Source of the DNA: Vibrio maerlii
GTDB lineage: Bacteria; Pseudomonadota; Gammaproteobacteria; Enterobacterales; Vibrionaceae
NCBI RefSeq assembly: GCF_003415655.1
Contig: NZ_QRHC01000007.1
Location: forward strand, 62,001-126,000
DNA: 64,000 bases
Direction: 5' to 3'
The translations under genes were made by a program, and so were the position numbers. Each line of letters begins with the position of its first letter. The first letter of the stretch is position 1. Under the pieces are notes generated by a model that saw nothing but the letters and a program-made list of their open reading frames with translations, did not search any database and was not told the DNA's origin. This document shows positions 9,231 to 18,307 of this stretch, piece after piece.

Positions 9231-9581
9231 ATGAAGTTACTTTTTGTTGGCGACCTTCGCTTATATCATGCTGTAAGGGGATTAAGTGAGCGTTCTTCAT
9301 TAGCAATCAAGTGGATCTATCGAGAGAGCTTCGAAACAGACCTGGGTACTTACAATGCGCTCATCATCGATAGCAAATGGTTTAAAGACTTCACTCGGTT
9401 ATCAAGTCAGCAAGGAAAGTCAGTGGCCATCATTGGTCCTTATACTGATGAAATGAGTCGAGGAGCTTTTTCGTTGAAAGAACGCTATGCCTATATAGCA
9501 TATGGCGATCTAGAGTCTGAACTGATTCCGGTTCTAGCAGAGTTTCTAAGTTGTCATCTTAAGCCTAATAAGTATCGATAA
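9231..9581 (+). CDS. Small CheY-fold-like protein (pseudo-receiver), unknown function
   Basis: The 116-aa protein alternates hydrophobic strands and helices like a response-regulator receiver (MKLLFVGDLRLYHAV, YNALIIDSKWF, KSVAIIGPY, AYIAYGDLESEL). It lacks the N-terminal acidic pair and any obvious Thr/Lys switch; Asp in LIIDSKW sits where a phospho-acceptor would be. No output domain follows. It overlaps the 3' end of the convergent diguanylate cyclase gene by 17 bp. The fold assignment rests on pattern only. A dyad motif 60 nt upstream supports expression. Confidence 0.65.
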   Translation: MKLLFVGDLRLYHAVRGLSERSSLAIKWIYRESFETDLGTYNALIIDSKWFKDFTRLSSQQGKSVAIIGPYTDEMSRGAFSLKERYAYIAYGDLESELIPVLAEFLSCHLKPNKYR

Positions 9582-10875
9582 CGCAGGGCAATCGGCAGGC
9601 TGAGCAGTCAACGCAGACACGGTTTTTTCCTTCTGCTTTAGCTAAGTAGAGAAATTGATCGGTTCGCTGTATCAATAAATCCACCGAAGCACTATCTCCA
9701 ATCTGGTTGGTATTCGCTACGCCAATACTCACTGTCGAGTGAAAACTTTTTTGTTGTTTACTTTCGAAAGTCAGAGCCTCAAAATCCGCACGTATTTTTT
9801 CTGCTACAAGTTTACACTTTAGTCCTAATTTGACAGGTATGAAGGCGATGAACTCCTCGCCCCCCCAACGTCCGACAATCCCTTCACTTTTTTGAACAAC
9901 ACTATTTGCGGTGGACGCCAGTGCGCAGATTACGTTGTCGCCAACCTGGTGACCATGATTGTCGTTAATAGTCTTAAAGTTATCAATGTCCATCAATAGG
10001 CAAACCAGAGGAGCGTTGTTGTTGGATTGTTCTTCGAGCCATTGATAGACAGCTCTTCTATTATACAAGCCTGTGAGGTCGTCATGAGTTGCTTGAAACT
10101 TAAGCTCATTTTCCAGCGCGACTTTTTCAGAGACGTCTTCTAATATGACTTGAACCGCTTTTTCTCCTTGCCACAAAATGACGTTATCATAGATATTAAA
10201 GTATCGACTGACTCCATCTAAACCAATATTTTCAACAACCGTATTCGTAGCGGCACATTTGTGTTCTACTAGATCGATATACTGTTTTCTTACTGTTGAA
10301 GCCACCTCCTCTCGTACAAGGCTTAAAATAGAATCCATCGCTAGCACTTGTGCAGTTGAATTCGCGCCTTGCATTGAAACCCAGGATTCATTGACAAATA
10401 AAGGCTTAAACTCACGGTGAACTATAATTCCTTGTGTGGAATTTATGATCATGTCACGAAACATTTGATCTTGCTCTCTAGTGCCTTTGTAGTTTAGGTA
10501 CGCTAGACGCGTATCAATCACGTTCATTTCTATAGTCGATAGATCGTTCCAAAGCATTTTTTTTAGCATGATAGCAATCGGAATATATAACCCATCTTTT
10601 GAACGTATCTTGCATAGATAGGCGTTCGGAAGGGAATAGCCAAGCAAAGTGAGTTCTATTTCGTTTTCGATGGTTTCTAGGTAATCATTACTAAATAGTT
10701 CTATGAGTGTCGAGAGCTCTGCAAGTAGATGGTCACTACTGCCATACCCCAAAATATGAGCGAAGTCATGATTGCAATGGACGATGTGCTTCTGATGTAC
10801 GATCGCTGTACCATAAGGAAGGCTGAGCTTATGTTCTTGCACGTCTGGGCCCTGTGTAGATTGATAGAACACCAA
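9565..10875 (-). CDS. PAS-PAS-GGDEF diguanylate cyclase with cysteine tail
   Basis: The 436-aa soluble protein has two PAS-like regions (about 15-125 and 135-250) and a GGDEF domain (about 262-425) with the active-site signature GRWGGEEF (GGEEF at 338-342) and the metal/GTP motif LLMDIDNFKTINDNHGH. It should make c-di-GMP. The RxxD product-inhibition site expected just before the signature is KSEG, so I-site feedback is probably absent. The last 16 residues contain CVDCSACRLPC, a CX2CX2CX3C spacing like that of [4Fe-4S] ferredoxins. That tail is unusual for the family. Confidence 0.92.
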   Translation of the reverse strand: MVFYQSTQGPDVQEHKLSLPYGTAIVHQKHIVHCNHDFAHILGYGSSDHLLAELSTLIELFSNDYLETIENEIELTLLGYSLPNAYLCKIRSKDGLYIPIAIMLKKMLWNDLSTIEMNVIDTRLAYLNYKGTREQDQMFRDMIINSTQGIIVHREFKPLFVNESWVSMQGANSTAQVLAMDSILSLVREEVASTVRKQYIDLVEHKCAATNTVVENIGLDGVSRYFNIYDNVILWQGEKAVQVILEDVSEKVALENELKFQATHDDLTGLYNRRAVYQWLEEQSNNNAPLVCLLMDIDNFKTINDNHGHQVGDNVICALASTANSVVQKSEGIVGRWGGEEFIAFIPVKLGLKCKLVAEKIRADFEALTFESKQQKSFHSTVSIGVANTNQIGDSASVDLLIQRTDQFLYLAKAEGKNRVCVDCSACRLPCVIDTY

Positions 10876-11140
10876 CGATAAGTGTTTTAAAGTTGGGAGG
10901 ATGGGAGATGAATTTTATCGACACCGCTTTAGAATAACGATGCTAAAAATTGAATGTAACCATTCAATAAATGTCATGTCTTGATCAAACTGTGCCGAGA
11001 ATTCTGTATACACAGATTAGTGAGGAAGGATGTAGACGAACTTTTTCTGTGTTTAAGTGTTTGTTTCTTCGTGACTTATTCTGAGGGTTAGAGATGAATC
11101 ACGAAGAAAGATTAGTCAATGAGAGTCACAATAGTACCGA

Positions 11141-12118
11141 CTATAATTGGTAGCGATAACCTATGGTAAATGAGATGTCTGTGCTGTTATCCATATTAAC
11201 CATATTTTCCGTAGCAAATATTTCTATCGCCGAGTTTTCCATAAGGTAGCGATAACCTATGAGTGCTTCATGCGAAGCTTCCGATAGGTCACTTGAATCG
11301 TCGATGTATCCGTCGTAGAGGTGATATTCAGCAAGTATCTGGTGATTGTCGAAAAGTTGGTAACGATAACCAACTGCTGTGGAGAACGTCATGGATTTCA
11401 TAGGCAGCAGATCATTTAATTTATCTCTTGAGTGGTGGGTTAGACCAAGCATAGAGTATATTTCATGAGCTTCGTTGGAATAGGTGTAGTTAATTTGTAC
11501 ATTTTGATCAAAGCTGTTTCCTTCAAACGGACCACTTGCGACGTGGTTGTAAAACAACCCGCCTCCAAAGGAGAGTGAGTGTTTGTCCTTCTCATAGACC
11601 TTCCTTTCGAGGTAAATGTTTACAGAATTGGAAAGTGTTTCACCGTCAAAGTTTTCGTTTTTTAACCCATAGTCAGTCATATTCTGAGTAAATTGATCCC
11701 GGCCAACTTCCTCACGACCATTTTGGTCAATGCCAAAAAGGTCGTGAAAAGACTCAGTTAACCCGTCCAAATGATTGTCTGCAGCGAAGCTCCATCTATA
11801 GTTTATGTCCATTAACCACTTTTCTGAAAATACCCACTTCCCACCAAGTTCAACTTGGTTGTGATAGTAGTCAAGCGTGTAATCATCCGTATCCGCCCAC
11901 ACACTTGCAGCGGTAACTGAGCCATAGATTTCTTTGTAATCGATAGGCAGTGCTTTCGCTGAACGTAAAACTGGTGCCAAGCTAATGGATTGTATAGGTG
12001 ATTGGGCATAGGAACGCAGGGGGCCGTAATTATGGTCTTCTGCATGCAAAGTGGTAGCGAATAAAGGTGCAATGCAAGTTAAGGCGAGAGTGTACTTTCT
12101 TGAGTGACAATTAAACAT
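11141..12118 (-). CDS. Outer-membrane beta-barrel, DUF3187-like
   Basis: The 325-aa protein has a signal peptide (LALTCIAPLFATTLHA) and then the 'GPLRSYAQSPIQSISL' opening typical of DUF3187 proteins. Many alternating amphipathic strands follow, and it ends in a barrel-type C-terminal strand (SFTIGYRYQL). The location is the outer membrane and the function is unknown. It diverges from the pldA gene, with dyad motifs on both sides of the shared promoter region. Confidence 0.75.
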   Translation of the reverse strand: MFNCHSRKYTLALTCIAPLFATTLHAEDHNYGPLRSYAQSPIQSISLAPVLRSAKALPIDYKEIYGSVTAASVWADTDDYTLDYYHNQVELGGKWVFSEKWLMDINYRWSFAADNHLDGLTESFHDLFGIDQNGREEVGRDQFTQNMTDYGLKNENFDGETLSNSVNIYLERKVYEKDKHSLSFGGGLFYNHVASGPFEGNSFDQNVQINYTYSNEAHEIYSMLGLTHHSRDKLNDLLPMKSMTFSTAVGYRYQLFDNHQILAEYHLYDGYIDDSSDLSEASHEALIGYRYLMENSAIEIFATENMVNMDNSTDISFTIGYRYQL

Positions 12119-12177
12119 TTTATTTACCCATTTATACTGACTGGGTTAATTTTCTCTAGACGCTGGAGTTCTTGTAA

Positions 12178-12193
12178 CTAGTAAATGTACGTA
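12178..12193. promoter_or_regulatory. Dyad motif CTAGTA-AATG-TACGTA
   Basis: A member of the recurring dyad set, 59 nt upstream of the DUF3187 start. Confidence 0.5.
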
Positions 12194-12260
12194 AAGGAGG
12201 ACGAAAATTAGCTTGCGATAACTATTGTTTTTATAGAATGGGATATTAAATTCTACCTGG

Positions 12261-12276
12261 CTAGGGTAATTACTAG
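12261..12276. promoter_or_regulatory. Dyad motif CTAGGG-TAAT-TACTAG
   Basis: A second dyad in the DUF3187-pldA divergent promoter region. The right half is perfect and the left half is altered. Confidence 0.4.
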
Positions 12277-12313
12277 GTGTTAAATGTAAATTCACGAGGG
12301 ACGTTTGTGAATC

Positions 12314-12329
12314 TAGGTAATATTACGAG
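12314..12329. promoter_or_regulatory. Dyad motif TAGGTA-ATAT-TACGAG
   Basis: This GTA-N4-TAC core lies 59 nt upstream of the ATG at 12389. The same distance separates the site at 12178 from its gene, which supports that start for pldA. Confidence 0.5.
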
Positions 12330-12388
12330 TAGAAGTTGGTTTTCAAATGTATGAATATGTTTTTAATTATTCTTATGTGGATAAATCG

Positions 12389-13288
12389 ATGAGAAATTTA
12401 AATATCAAGAGTGTAATGGTAATCATGTTATTGGCCTTTAAGAATATGGCCTTAGCTCACGATGATCACGAAAATGAGTTAGGTTCAAAACCTCGACACT
12501 CCATCGCTGAAGAGAGGGTACGCCTCGAAAGAGAGGTGCAAGATAATCCATTTGTTCTGACACCACATAAAATGAACTATATTCTACCATATACGAAGAC
12601 AAGCCAAATAAATAGAGGTGCTTATGAAAGTAATCCAAGTTGGCAGGAAGGCTTTGATGATAGTGAAGCTAAAATTCAACTTAGCCTAAAAGTTCCTTTG
12701 AATTATGATGATCTATTTATCCAAGATGATGGGTTATACTTTGGTTTTACTGCTCAATCTTGGTGGCAGATATATTCAGATGATATTTCGGCTCCTTTTC
12801 GTGAAACAAACTATCAACCAGAACTCTTCTACCTTGCACCTACGGATTATAATCACTGGGGTTATAACTTTGGTTGGGGAGTTGGTATCGAACACCAATC
12901 AAACGGTCGGAGCGAGCCTTTATCACGCAGTTGGAATAGAGCATATCTAGTTGGGCTATGGGAAAAAGAAGACGTAGCGTTAGCTGTAAGGCCTTGGGTT
13001 CGTCTAAGTGAAGATTACGAAAATGATGATAATCCCGATATTGAAGATTATATGGGGAATTTTGAGGCAACGGCGGCATATAAATTTGATGATATAAAAA
13101 TATTCGGTCTAGTTAGAAACAATTTTTCAACACATAAAGGCTTTATTGAGTTGGGTGTTACTTTTCCAATATGGAAGCGGTTGAGAGGGTATGTTCAATA
13201 TACAGATGGATATGGTGAATCATTGATTGATTACAATCACTCTCAGAGACGTTTCGGTATTGGTTTAGCACTTACAGACCCAATTTAG
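12389..13288 (+). CDS. pldA: Outer-membrane phospholipase A1 (OMPLA)
   Basis: The 299-aa mature-type OMPLA barrel hydrolyses acyl chains of phospholipids in the outer membrane. The catalytic region GIEHQSNGRSEPLSRSWNR carries the His-x-Ser pair and the Asn of the SWNR motif, matching the His/Ser/Asn triad of E. coli PldA. An upstream ATG at 12347 exists, but the ATG at 12389 gives a clean signal peptide (MRNLNIKSVMVIMLLAFKNMALA). It also has GTGG at 12377-12380 and places a dyad motif 59 nt away. An acidic stretch (HDDHENEL) begins the mature protein. It is the first of several lipid-active or envelope genes. Confidence 0.92.
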   Translation: MRNLNIKSVMVIMLLAFKNMALAHDDHENELGSKPRHSIAEERVRLEREVQDNPFVLTPHKMNYILPYTKTSQINRGAYESNPSWQEGFDDSEAKIQLSLKVPLNYDDLFIQDDGLYFGFTAQSWWQIYSDDISAPFRETNYQPELFYLAPTDYNHWGYNFGWGVGIEHQSNGRSEPLSRSWNRAYLVGLWEKEDVALAVRPWVRLSEDYENDDNPDIEDYMGNFEATAAYKFDDIKIFGLVRNNFSTHKGFIELGVTFPIWKRLRGYVQYTDGYGESLIDYNHSQRRFGIGLALTDPI

Positions 13289-13456
13289 TTATTATAAATT
13301 AATAATTTATGTGGTTGTTAATTACATATATCATTTGACTTAGTAAAAACGTTAACACTTTGATTTGTCGATAATGCCTTCCTTTTGGTAAGTTATTGGA
13401 TTCGTTATGGGTTTTAAAATGATTTTTTACACCTAGGAATATTTTTTTTGGTGACG

Positions 13457-13690
13457 ATGTGGAACGTGGCGCTCTTCATTGGTCGTCGACTAAATCAATT
13501 TGTTAGTTTGCTACTGGTGTATATTATTCCAGAGCCTGTATCGGGTTAAATTCTGGTTTCAGTTTTTTTGTTATTACTATTTCTTCATGGTCACGCAGTT
13601 CAGGCTTTCATTATTGTACCTTTGGTTTGTGCATTCTTTACTGATCTAGCAAATACATTAATTATCCCTTACTTCATGAGCTTGATGTAA
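13457..13690 (+). pseudogene. Possible broken small membrane protein gene
   Basis: One frame from ATG 13457 to TAA 13688-13690 encodes about 77 codons of strongly hydrophobic sequence (ALFIGRRLNQFVSLLLVYII, then LVSVFLLLLFLHGHAVQ and AFIIVPLVCAFFTDLANTL). A single in-frame TAA at 13547-13549 interrupts it. Hydrophobic character on both sides of the stop, in one frame, suggests a two- or three-helix membrane protein killed by one nonsense change. I do not recognise the family. The rest of 13289-13721 shows nothing clear. Confidence 0.35.
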
Positions 13691-13724
13691 TTCATTACAT
13701 CTAAAATTATAGGAGAGAAATGTG

Positions 13725-15041
13725 ATGACTAACCGTTTAATTCACTTGGTAATGTTGATTGGATTGTTGTCGGGGTGTGCAACTGTCAATCACCCTAGTA
13801 ATTTGATGCAAGAACATGAAAGTTTGTCTCATATTGATCATTCAATACCATTGATAGGTACAGCAGACAACCAAGTTACGGTTATTCTTGCTTTTTCTGG
13901 TGGTGGAACACGAGCGGCGGCACTCTCGTATGGGGTTCTTAAACAGCTTAATGAAACCGAAATCAACATTGATAATCAACCACGTTCTTTACTGAGTGAG
14001 GTTGATGTGATCAGCTCTGTGTCCGGCGGGAGTTTTACAGCAGCGTACTATGGCCTTTATCAAGACCAGATTTTCTTAGACTATGAGCGCGACTTTTTGA
14101 AACAAGATGTGAAAGACGAGCTCATTTCTAATTTCTTGAGCCCATCTCGTTGGTTTACTGGGTGGGGGAGAACAGACACAGCGAATAACTACTATCAGGA
14201 ACAATTATTTGGAGACGCCACATTAGGTGACATAAGTAAGTCTGACGGCCCATATGTCATTATTAATGCTTCAGATATTACGACAGGAGTACGCTTTTCG
14301 TTCATCCAAAAATATTTTAACTTCTTATGCTCTGATGTTAACGATTTTCCCGTATCGAAGGCCGTGGCAGCATCTGCAGCCGTACCGGTTTTGTTTGAAC
14401 CTGTTGTTCTTGAAAATTATGCGGGTTGCGAGCCTCTAAAGCACAAATCTATGGATTCGTCTTCAAAGACTGCACTTTCATTTCGTTCACAAAAAACTGC
14501 TGAAAGCATTCGCCAATACAGCAACAAACAAAAAAATAGATACGTTCATCTAGTTGATGGGGGAATTACCGATAATTTAGGGCTCTTGGCCATTTATGAC
14601 CTTCTTGAGCTTGGTCGCTTTCACCAGTCGATGAATTATTTAGGTACTCAAGAGCACCATATCATAGTGATATCTGTAGATGCTTCAACGGAACCTGAAT
14701 TGGGGATAGGCCAGCACCCTGACAATCCATCGATTAGGCAAACTCTGAACTCGATAACTGATATACAGCTTCACCGCTATAATGATGCAACCAAAGCATT
14801 GTTTATGGATTCGATGCAAAGATGGGCCCATGAATCTTCAACAGCAGGACTTAAAATCATTCCCCACTTTGTACAAATCGGATTTCAATCCGTCGAAGAT
14901 GAAAAAACTAAGGTCCAATTGAATCAGGTACCTACAGACCTGACTTTGGAAGCAGAGTTGGTTGACATGATCATTGAGGAGGGGCAGGTTCAATTAGAAG
15001 CAAACGACTTTTTTCAAAAGGCAGTCAAGCAAATTCAATAG
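13725..15041 (+). CDS. Patatin-like phospholipase lipoprotein
   Basis: A lipoprotein signal with lipobox LLSGC comes first. The patatin core follows: the oxyanion loop FSGGGTRAAALSYG, the nucleophile-elbow Ser in SSVSGGSF (a variant of GXSXG with Ser in place of the first Gly) and the catalytic Asp in LVDGGITDNLGL. It should be an acyl hydrolase anchored in the envelope. The GTG at 13722 is immediately followed by ATG 13725. AGGAG at 13711-13715 gives better spacing to the ATG, which I prefer. A weak dyad-like sequence (13646-13661) lies about 63 nt upstream. The length (about 438 aa) is normal for bacterial membrane-anchored patatins. Confidence 0.88.
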   Translation: MTNRLIHLVMLIGLLSGCATVNHPSNLMQEHESLSHIDHSIPLIGTADNQVTVILAFSGGGTRAAALSYGVLKQLNETEINIDNQPRSLLSEVDVISSVSGGSFTAAYYGLYQDQIFLDYERDFLKQDVKDELISNFLSPSRWFTGWGRTDTANNYYQEQLFGDATLGDISKSDGPYVIINASDITTGVRFSFIQKYFNFLCSDVNDFPVSKAVAASAAVPVLFEPVVLENYAGCEPLKHKSMDSSSKTALSFRSQKTAESIRQYSNKQKNRYVHLVDGGITDNLGLLAIYDLLELGRFHQSMNYLGTQEHHIIVISVDASTEPELGIGQHPDNPSIRQTLNSITDIQLHRYNDATKALFMDSMQRWAHESSTAGLKIIPHFVQIGFQSVEDEKTKVQLNQVPTDLTLEAELVDMIIEEGQVQLEANDFFQKAVKQIQ

Positions 15042-15085
15042 CTACGTAAATACGGGTGTTTAATCAGTACTTTTTGTATTTTGCT

Positions 15086-15101
15086 CTAGTAATTCTACGA
15101 G
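15086..15101. promoter_or_regulatory. Dyad motif CTAGTA-ATTC-TACGAG
   Basis: Identical to the 16-mer at 9155-9170, and 76 nt upstream of the HdeD-like gene. Confidence 0.6.
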
Positions 15102-15177
15102 CACCCACTTTATTTTCCAAGACATACACTGGCTACAGTTCTCGATAAAACACATTAATTGTGTTTAAGGATAAAGT

Positions 15178-15786
15178 ATGAGTAGCCAAGTTTCTTCTAA
15201 CCAATATTACGCTAGATCTATGACGCACAGCTTGTTTGTTGTAGACCTAACATCAACCCATCGTGTTCAACTCACACTGGGAGCAATGCTCAGTATGCTG
15301 GGCTTTCTGACCATGTGTTATCCCATTGTTGAAAAGCCTTGGTTTGCTTCCGCACTGTCTATCTTGTTGCTCATTACCGGCGTTTCGATTAATTCAGTCG
15401 TAATGATGACAAGTGGGTCGCTGACCAAACTAGTGGGAGCTATTGGAGTCAAGCGATACGGAGTTTTAGTTGTTCATTGTTTAATTGGTGCTATTGCTAT
15501 GTTCGTATTTCCATCCTACACAATGGGATATCTGGCTTGGATGACGTTATTGTACTTTTTAATTGATGAGGGGCTTGCAGTAATCAATGCTCTGAGTCAC
15601 AAACAGCACGGTCTGCTAGCGATTCGTTTTGTTGACGTGTTAGTGACTGTATCTGCTGTTGTTATGTTGTTGAGTGGATTTGAAATGAGAGGAGAGTTAG
15701 TTGTGACTTTACCTTTGGGGTTGAAGTTAATCCTTTTTGGAGCGGAACACATGCTCTCAATGAATCGACAACGTCATGCTCACTAA
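15178..15786 (+). CDS. Multi-pass membrane protein, HdeD/DUF308-like
   Basis: The 202-aa protein has about six hydrophobic helices arranged in pairs (QLTLGAMLSMLGFLTMCYP, ASALSILLLITGVSINSVVMM, YGVLVVHCLIGAIAMFVFP, AWMTLLYFLIDEGLAVINAL, RFVDVLVTVSAVVMLLSGF and LPLGLKLILFGAEHML). This resembles HdeD-type acid-stress membrane proteins in length and helix spacing. The assignment is by general character. A decayed copy of this gene, including its upstream region, follows immediately. Confidence 0.65.
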   Translation: MSSQVSSNQYYARSMTHSLFVVDLTSTHRVQLTLGAMLSMLGFLTMCYPIVEKPWFASALSILLLITGVSINSVVMMTSGSLTKLVGAIGVKRYGVLVVHCLIGAIAMFVFPSYTMGYLAWMTLLYFLIDEGLAVINALSHKQHGLLAIRFVDVLVTVSAVVMLLSGFEMRGELVVTLPLGLKLILFGAEHMLSMNRQRHAH

Positions 15787-16147
15787 CGACTTTTTGACCT
15801 GAGCCCGAGATTAAACAATGTGGTGTTCTTCTCGGTCTTTCTTCTGCATGGTTAGAAAATCAGACATAGAAATGTATAAGATTCTAAGAGTCAGTATTAT
15901 AGGAAAATTCTTCTTTATAGTGGAGGGAAATATAAATTCTTTTCAAATGTAAGTGTTAAGCCGTATTTATCGGGCTAATGTCATAGTCTATTCAGCTAAT
16001 ATCTAGTACAGCGAACATCTGATACAACAGAAAAACAACAAAGGTTAAATCAATCCGCGAATGATAATTTAGTAATCATCCACTTCGTTTTTCTATGACA
16101 CACTCTGGTTAAAGTTCTTCGTGAAACCAATTAAATAATCAAGAAGT

Positions 16148-16590
16148 AGAGTCAAAGCTCTTATCTATAGCTTACATACTGTTGCTCTAGTAATAAGCAA
16201 TCGTATTCAATTCAAGTTTACGCATTATTAAGCATCAGTCGCCTTTATGTCCCTGTGTTACCCAACCGTTGACAAGTATTTTTAGCACTCCACTGAAGGC
16301 ATACGGTTCGTACCTCCCACGACTAGAAGAAATTGATTTAAATGAGAAGGCGTTTTATTTGTTCAGTGAATCAGTTTTTCGGTAGCTGTCTAGTACCTTC
16401 TAACCTTTATAGTGGGATATCTGGTCTGGATGGAATATTGTTCTTTCTTAATGATAAGGTGCTGGTGGAAGTTAGGGACTTTGAATCGCAAGCAGGTTGA
16501 GCGCTAGTAGTTCATTTGTGGATGTGTTAGCAACAGTATTAGTGATTTTAATGTTTTTGGCTGATCTAAAATGAGAATCAGCTCAGTCCT
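16148..16590 (+). pseudogene. Decayed tandem copy of the HdeD-like gene
   Basis: Several stretches align at the DNA level with the intact gene at 15178-15786. GTGGGATATCTGGTCTGGATG (16413 on) matches the segment at 15527 on. ATGTCCCTGTGTTACCCAACC matches the MCYP region. GTGGATGTGTTAGCAACAGT matches the VDVLVTVS region, and GCTGATCTAAAATGAGAATC matches GFEMRGE. Similarity also extends upstream (about 16067-16147 with 15086-15177). The start codon is lost and there are frameshifts and stops. No open frame remains in 15787-16645. Confidence 0.7.
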
Positions 16591-16645
16591 TGAGCCTTAG
16601 AACTGCTATCGAGAGTATGTCATATGGCGCCAGATAAATACTATG

Positions 16646-17443
16646 TTAGAAATGCATTCCATAGCCAATCACAAGACCCCAAGAATTTGTATCGTAAGAA
16701 AATTTTTCTTTGTTGTTGTAATTTACGTAGGTAGATTTAAATCCTAGCCTTAGGTAAGAGTCATTTTTGAACTCTCGTTTGAAGCCCGTTTGCAGCTCTG
16801 ATGTAAACTCAGTATCTTTGCCAATTCCAGCATCGATATCAAAGTAGTATCGCCACTTGTTGTTGATATTGTATTGAACTCTTGTACCAACGACATAGTC
16901 TACCCAATCCACATCGAGTGATCGTGAACTATGTAATCCTAAAGCATCAACATCAACGGCAAGGTCTATTTTATTTTGCCACCAACGTAATCCTGCTACT
17001 AGGTCGATGTGACCAAAGCTTTGAGGGTAGCGTCGAAACCCTTTCGCTGTTAAGGCTCCTTGAAACACGTCTACATCATAGTTTGAGTTTGCTAATCCAA
17101 CAACGCTTCCGCCTTCACTGAGGTCCATATAGCTATAATCAAGAATATACCCCCACGTGTTTTTATAAAGCCCTTCAGTATGCACCATGAGCGTTGATTC
17201 GAGCATATCGACAACGTCGGAAAACGGTACATCAACCTCGCTTTCTGGGAGCATGTTGCCCTTCCGACCAATTCCTGCATCACCGTCAATATTGACTAAA
17301 AATGAGTATGCTTCGACATCAAATGCCCAATCATCTTGAGTATTAGTGTCATTGGCTAACCCCAATGTAGGAGCCGTCATTAAAGCAGTGGCTAAAACAA
17401 CTTTCTTTGTTTTTGAGTTTTTAAAGTTCATTGATTTTTTCAC
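16646..17443 (-). CDS. Outer-membrane beta-barrel protein
   Basis: The 265-aa protein has a long basic signal peptide (KKVVLATALMTAPTLGLA) and then about eight amphipathic strands in an OmpW/OmpA-like small-barrel pattern (WGYILDYSYMDLS, IDLVAGLRWWQNK, WVDYVVGTRVQYN, WGLVIGYGMHF). The last residue is Phe, as is common for BAM-recognised barrels. The first codon at 17443 is GTG; an in-frame ATG at 17431 is an alternative. The function is unknown. Confidence 0.75.
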   Translation of the reverse strand: MKKSMNFKNSKTKKVVLATALMTAPTLGLANDTNTQDDWAFDVEAYSFLVNIDGDAGIGRKGNMLPESEVDVPFSDVVDMLESTLMVHTEGLYKNTWGYILDYSYMDLSEGGSVVGLANSNYDVDVFQGALTAKGFRRYPQSFGHIDLVAGLRWWQNKIDLAVDVDALGLHSSRSLDVDWVDYVVGTRVQYNINNKWRYYFDIDAGIGKDTEFTSELQTGFKREFKNDSYLRLGFKSTYVNYNNKEKFSYDTNSWGLVIGYGMHF

Positions 17444-17594
17444 TTATCTTTCAGGTATTGATTAATTAATCGCTATTAAATATTTATTCATTGGTGAAGA
17501 ATGCACATTATGAGAAAGTTGGATGTAAATGACATGCGAAGTTCTTGAAATGTGAATATCTATAAATCCCTCTAGGGAATATTGATTGTGATGA

Positions 17595-17610
17595 CTAGTA
17601 TATCTACCAG
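17595..17610. promoter_or_regulatory. Dyad motif CTAGTA-TATC-TACCAG
   Basis: A near-perfect CTNGTA-N4-TACNAG dyad, 65 nt upstream of the ATG at 17676. Confidence 0.6.
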
Positions 17611-17675
17611 TTATGTCATTTCCTTAGTTGAATATTATTTAATTAATGATATTGCTTTTAGTTCTGGTGGAAGGT

Positions 17676-18167
17676 ATGAAAAGTTTTGAATTTATGGTAA
17701 ATGATATTAAAAGATTGAAGTTAATACTTAATCTTGACTTTGTTAATAATGTGCTTTCAATGATTGTGCTGTTTATGTGCTTGTTTATGCTCGCCTTTTC
17801 ACTAAATGAGAGTCGGTATGAAGTATCAGTATGCACTTTGGTTATGTTTGGGTATGTATTTCACAAATACTTTGGGGATAACTTAAATAACATGCATAAG
17901 ATATTACTTTCTGACAAGCCTTTAACGAAGTTTTATGTTAATCTCCATCAAGAAGAACTTGTTAATAATTTTAACTTCTTCGTTAATAAGGTAAGCGGAG
18001 AAAAATTGGATTTAGATCCTTGGGAGGAAAGTAAAATAAATGATTTCATTAATTATGGAAACCTTGATAATCCAACAGCATATATAATTTACGATATCTA
18101 TCTAAAGTACGAAGAAAGTGATTGGATAGAAAAAAATCTACATTCTTACTTATCTAGCAGAGAGTGA
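17676..18167 (+). CDS. Small membrane protein, unknown
   Basis: The protein is 163 aa from ATG 17676, which has GGTGGA just upstream; an earlier ATG at 17646 has no ribosome site. Two hydrophobic helices (VLSMIVLFMCLFMLAF and VSVCTLVMFGYVFH) are followed by a soluble acidic C-terminal half rich in Asn, Asp and Lys. I do not recognise a family. Codon use is AT-rich compared with its neighbours. A terminator follows it. Confidence 0.65.
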   Translation: MKSFEFMVNDIKRLKLILNLDFVNNVLSMIVLFMCLFMLAFSLNESRYEVSVCTLVMFGYVFHKYFGDNLNNMHKILLSDKPLTKFYVNLHQEELVNNFNFFVNKVSGEKLDLDPWEESKINDFINYGNLDNPTAYIIYDIYLKYEESDWIEKNLHSYLSSRE

Positions 18168-18214
18168 GTTGTTTTTTGTATCGATATTTAGCCATCAAAC
18201 AGATTGAAAGGTTG

Positions 18215-18248
18215 CGGCCTCTATGTTTTTCTATAGAGGTCGTTTTTC
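18215..18248 (+). terminator. Rho-independent terminator
   Basis: CGGCCTCTAT and ATAGAGGTCG form a stem (with G-T wobble) followed by TTTTTC, downstream of the gene ending at 18167. Confidence 0.75.
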
Positions 18249-18281
18249 TTTAGGAAATAACCGTAATTTTCTAGCGAGTGA

Positions 18282-18297
18282 CTAGTAAATGTAACAG
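18282..18297. promoter_or_regulatory. Dyad motif CTAGTA-AATG-TAACAG
   Basis: One mismatch from the dyad consensus, and 68 nt upstream of the DUF2860 gene. Confidence 0.5.
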
Positions 18298-18307
18298 TTC
18301 TGGTTTG

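Noticed and set aside
12347..12388. Upstream ATG of pldA giving a 14-residue extension
   Set aside because: It would bury the signal peptide, and the ATG at 12389 has a better ribosome site and operator distance.
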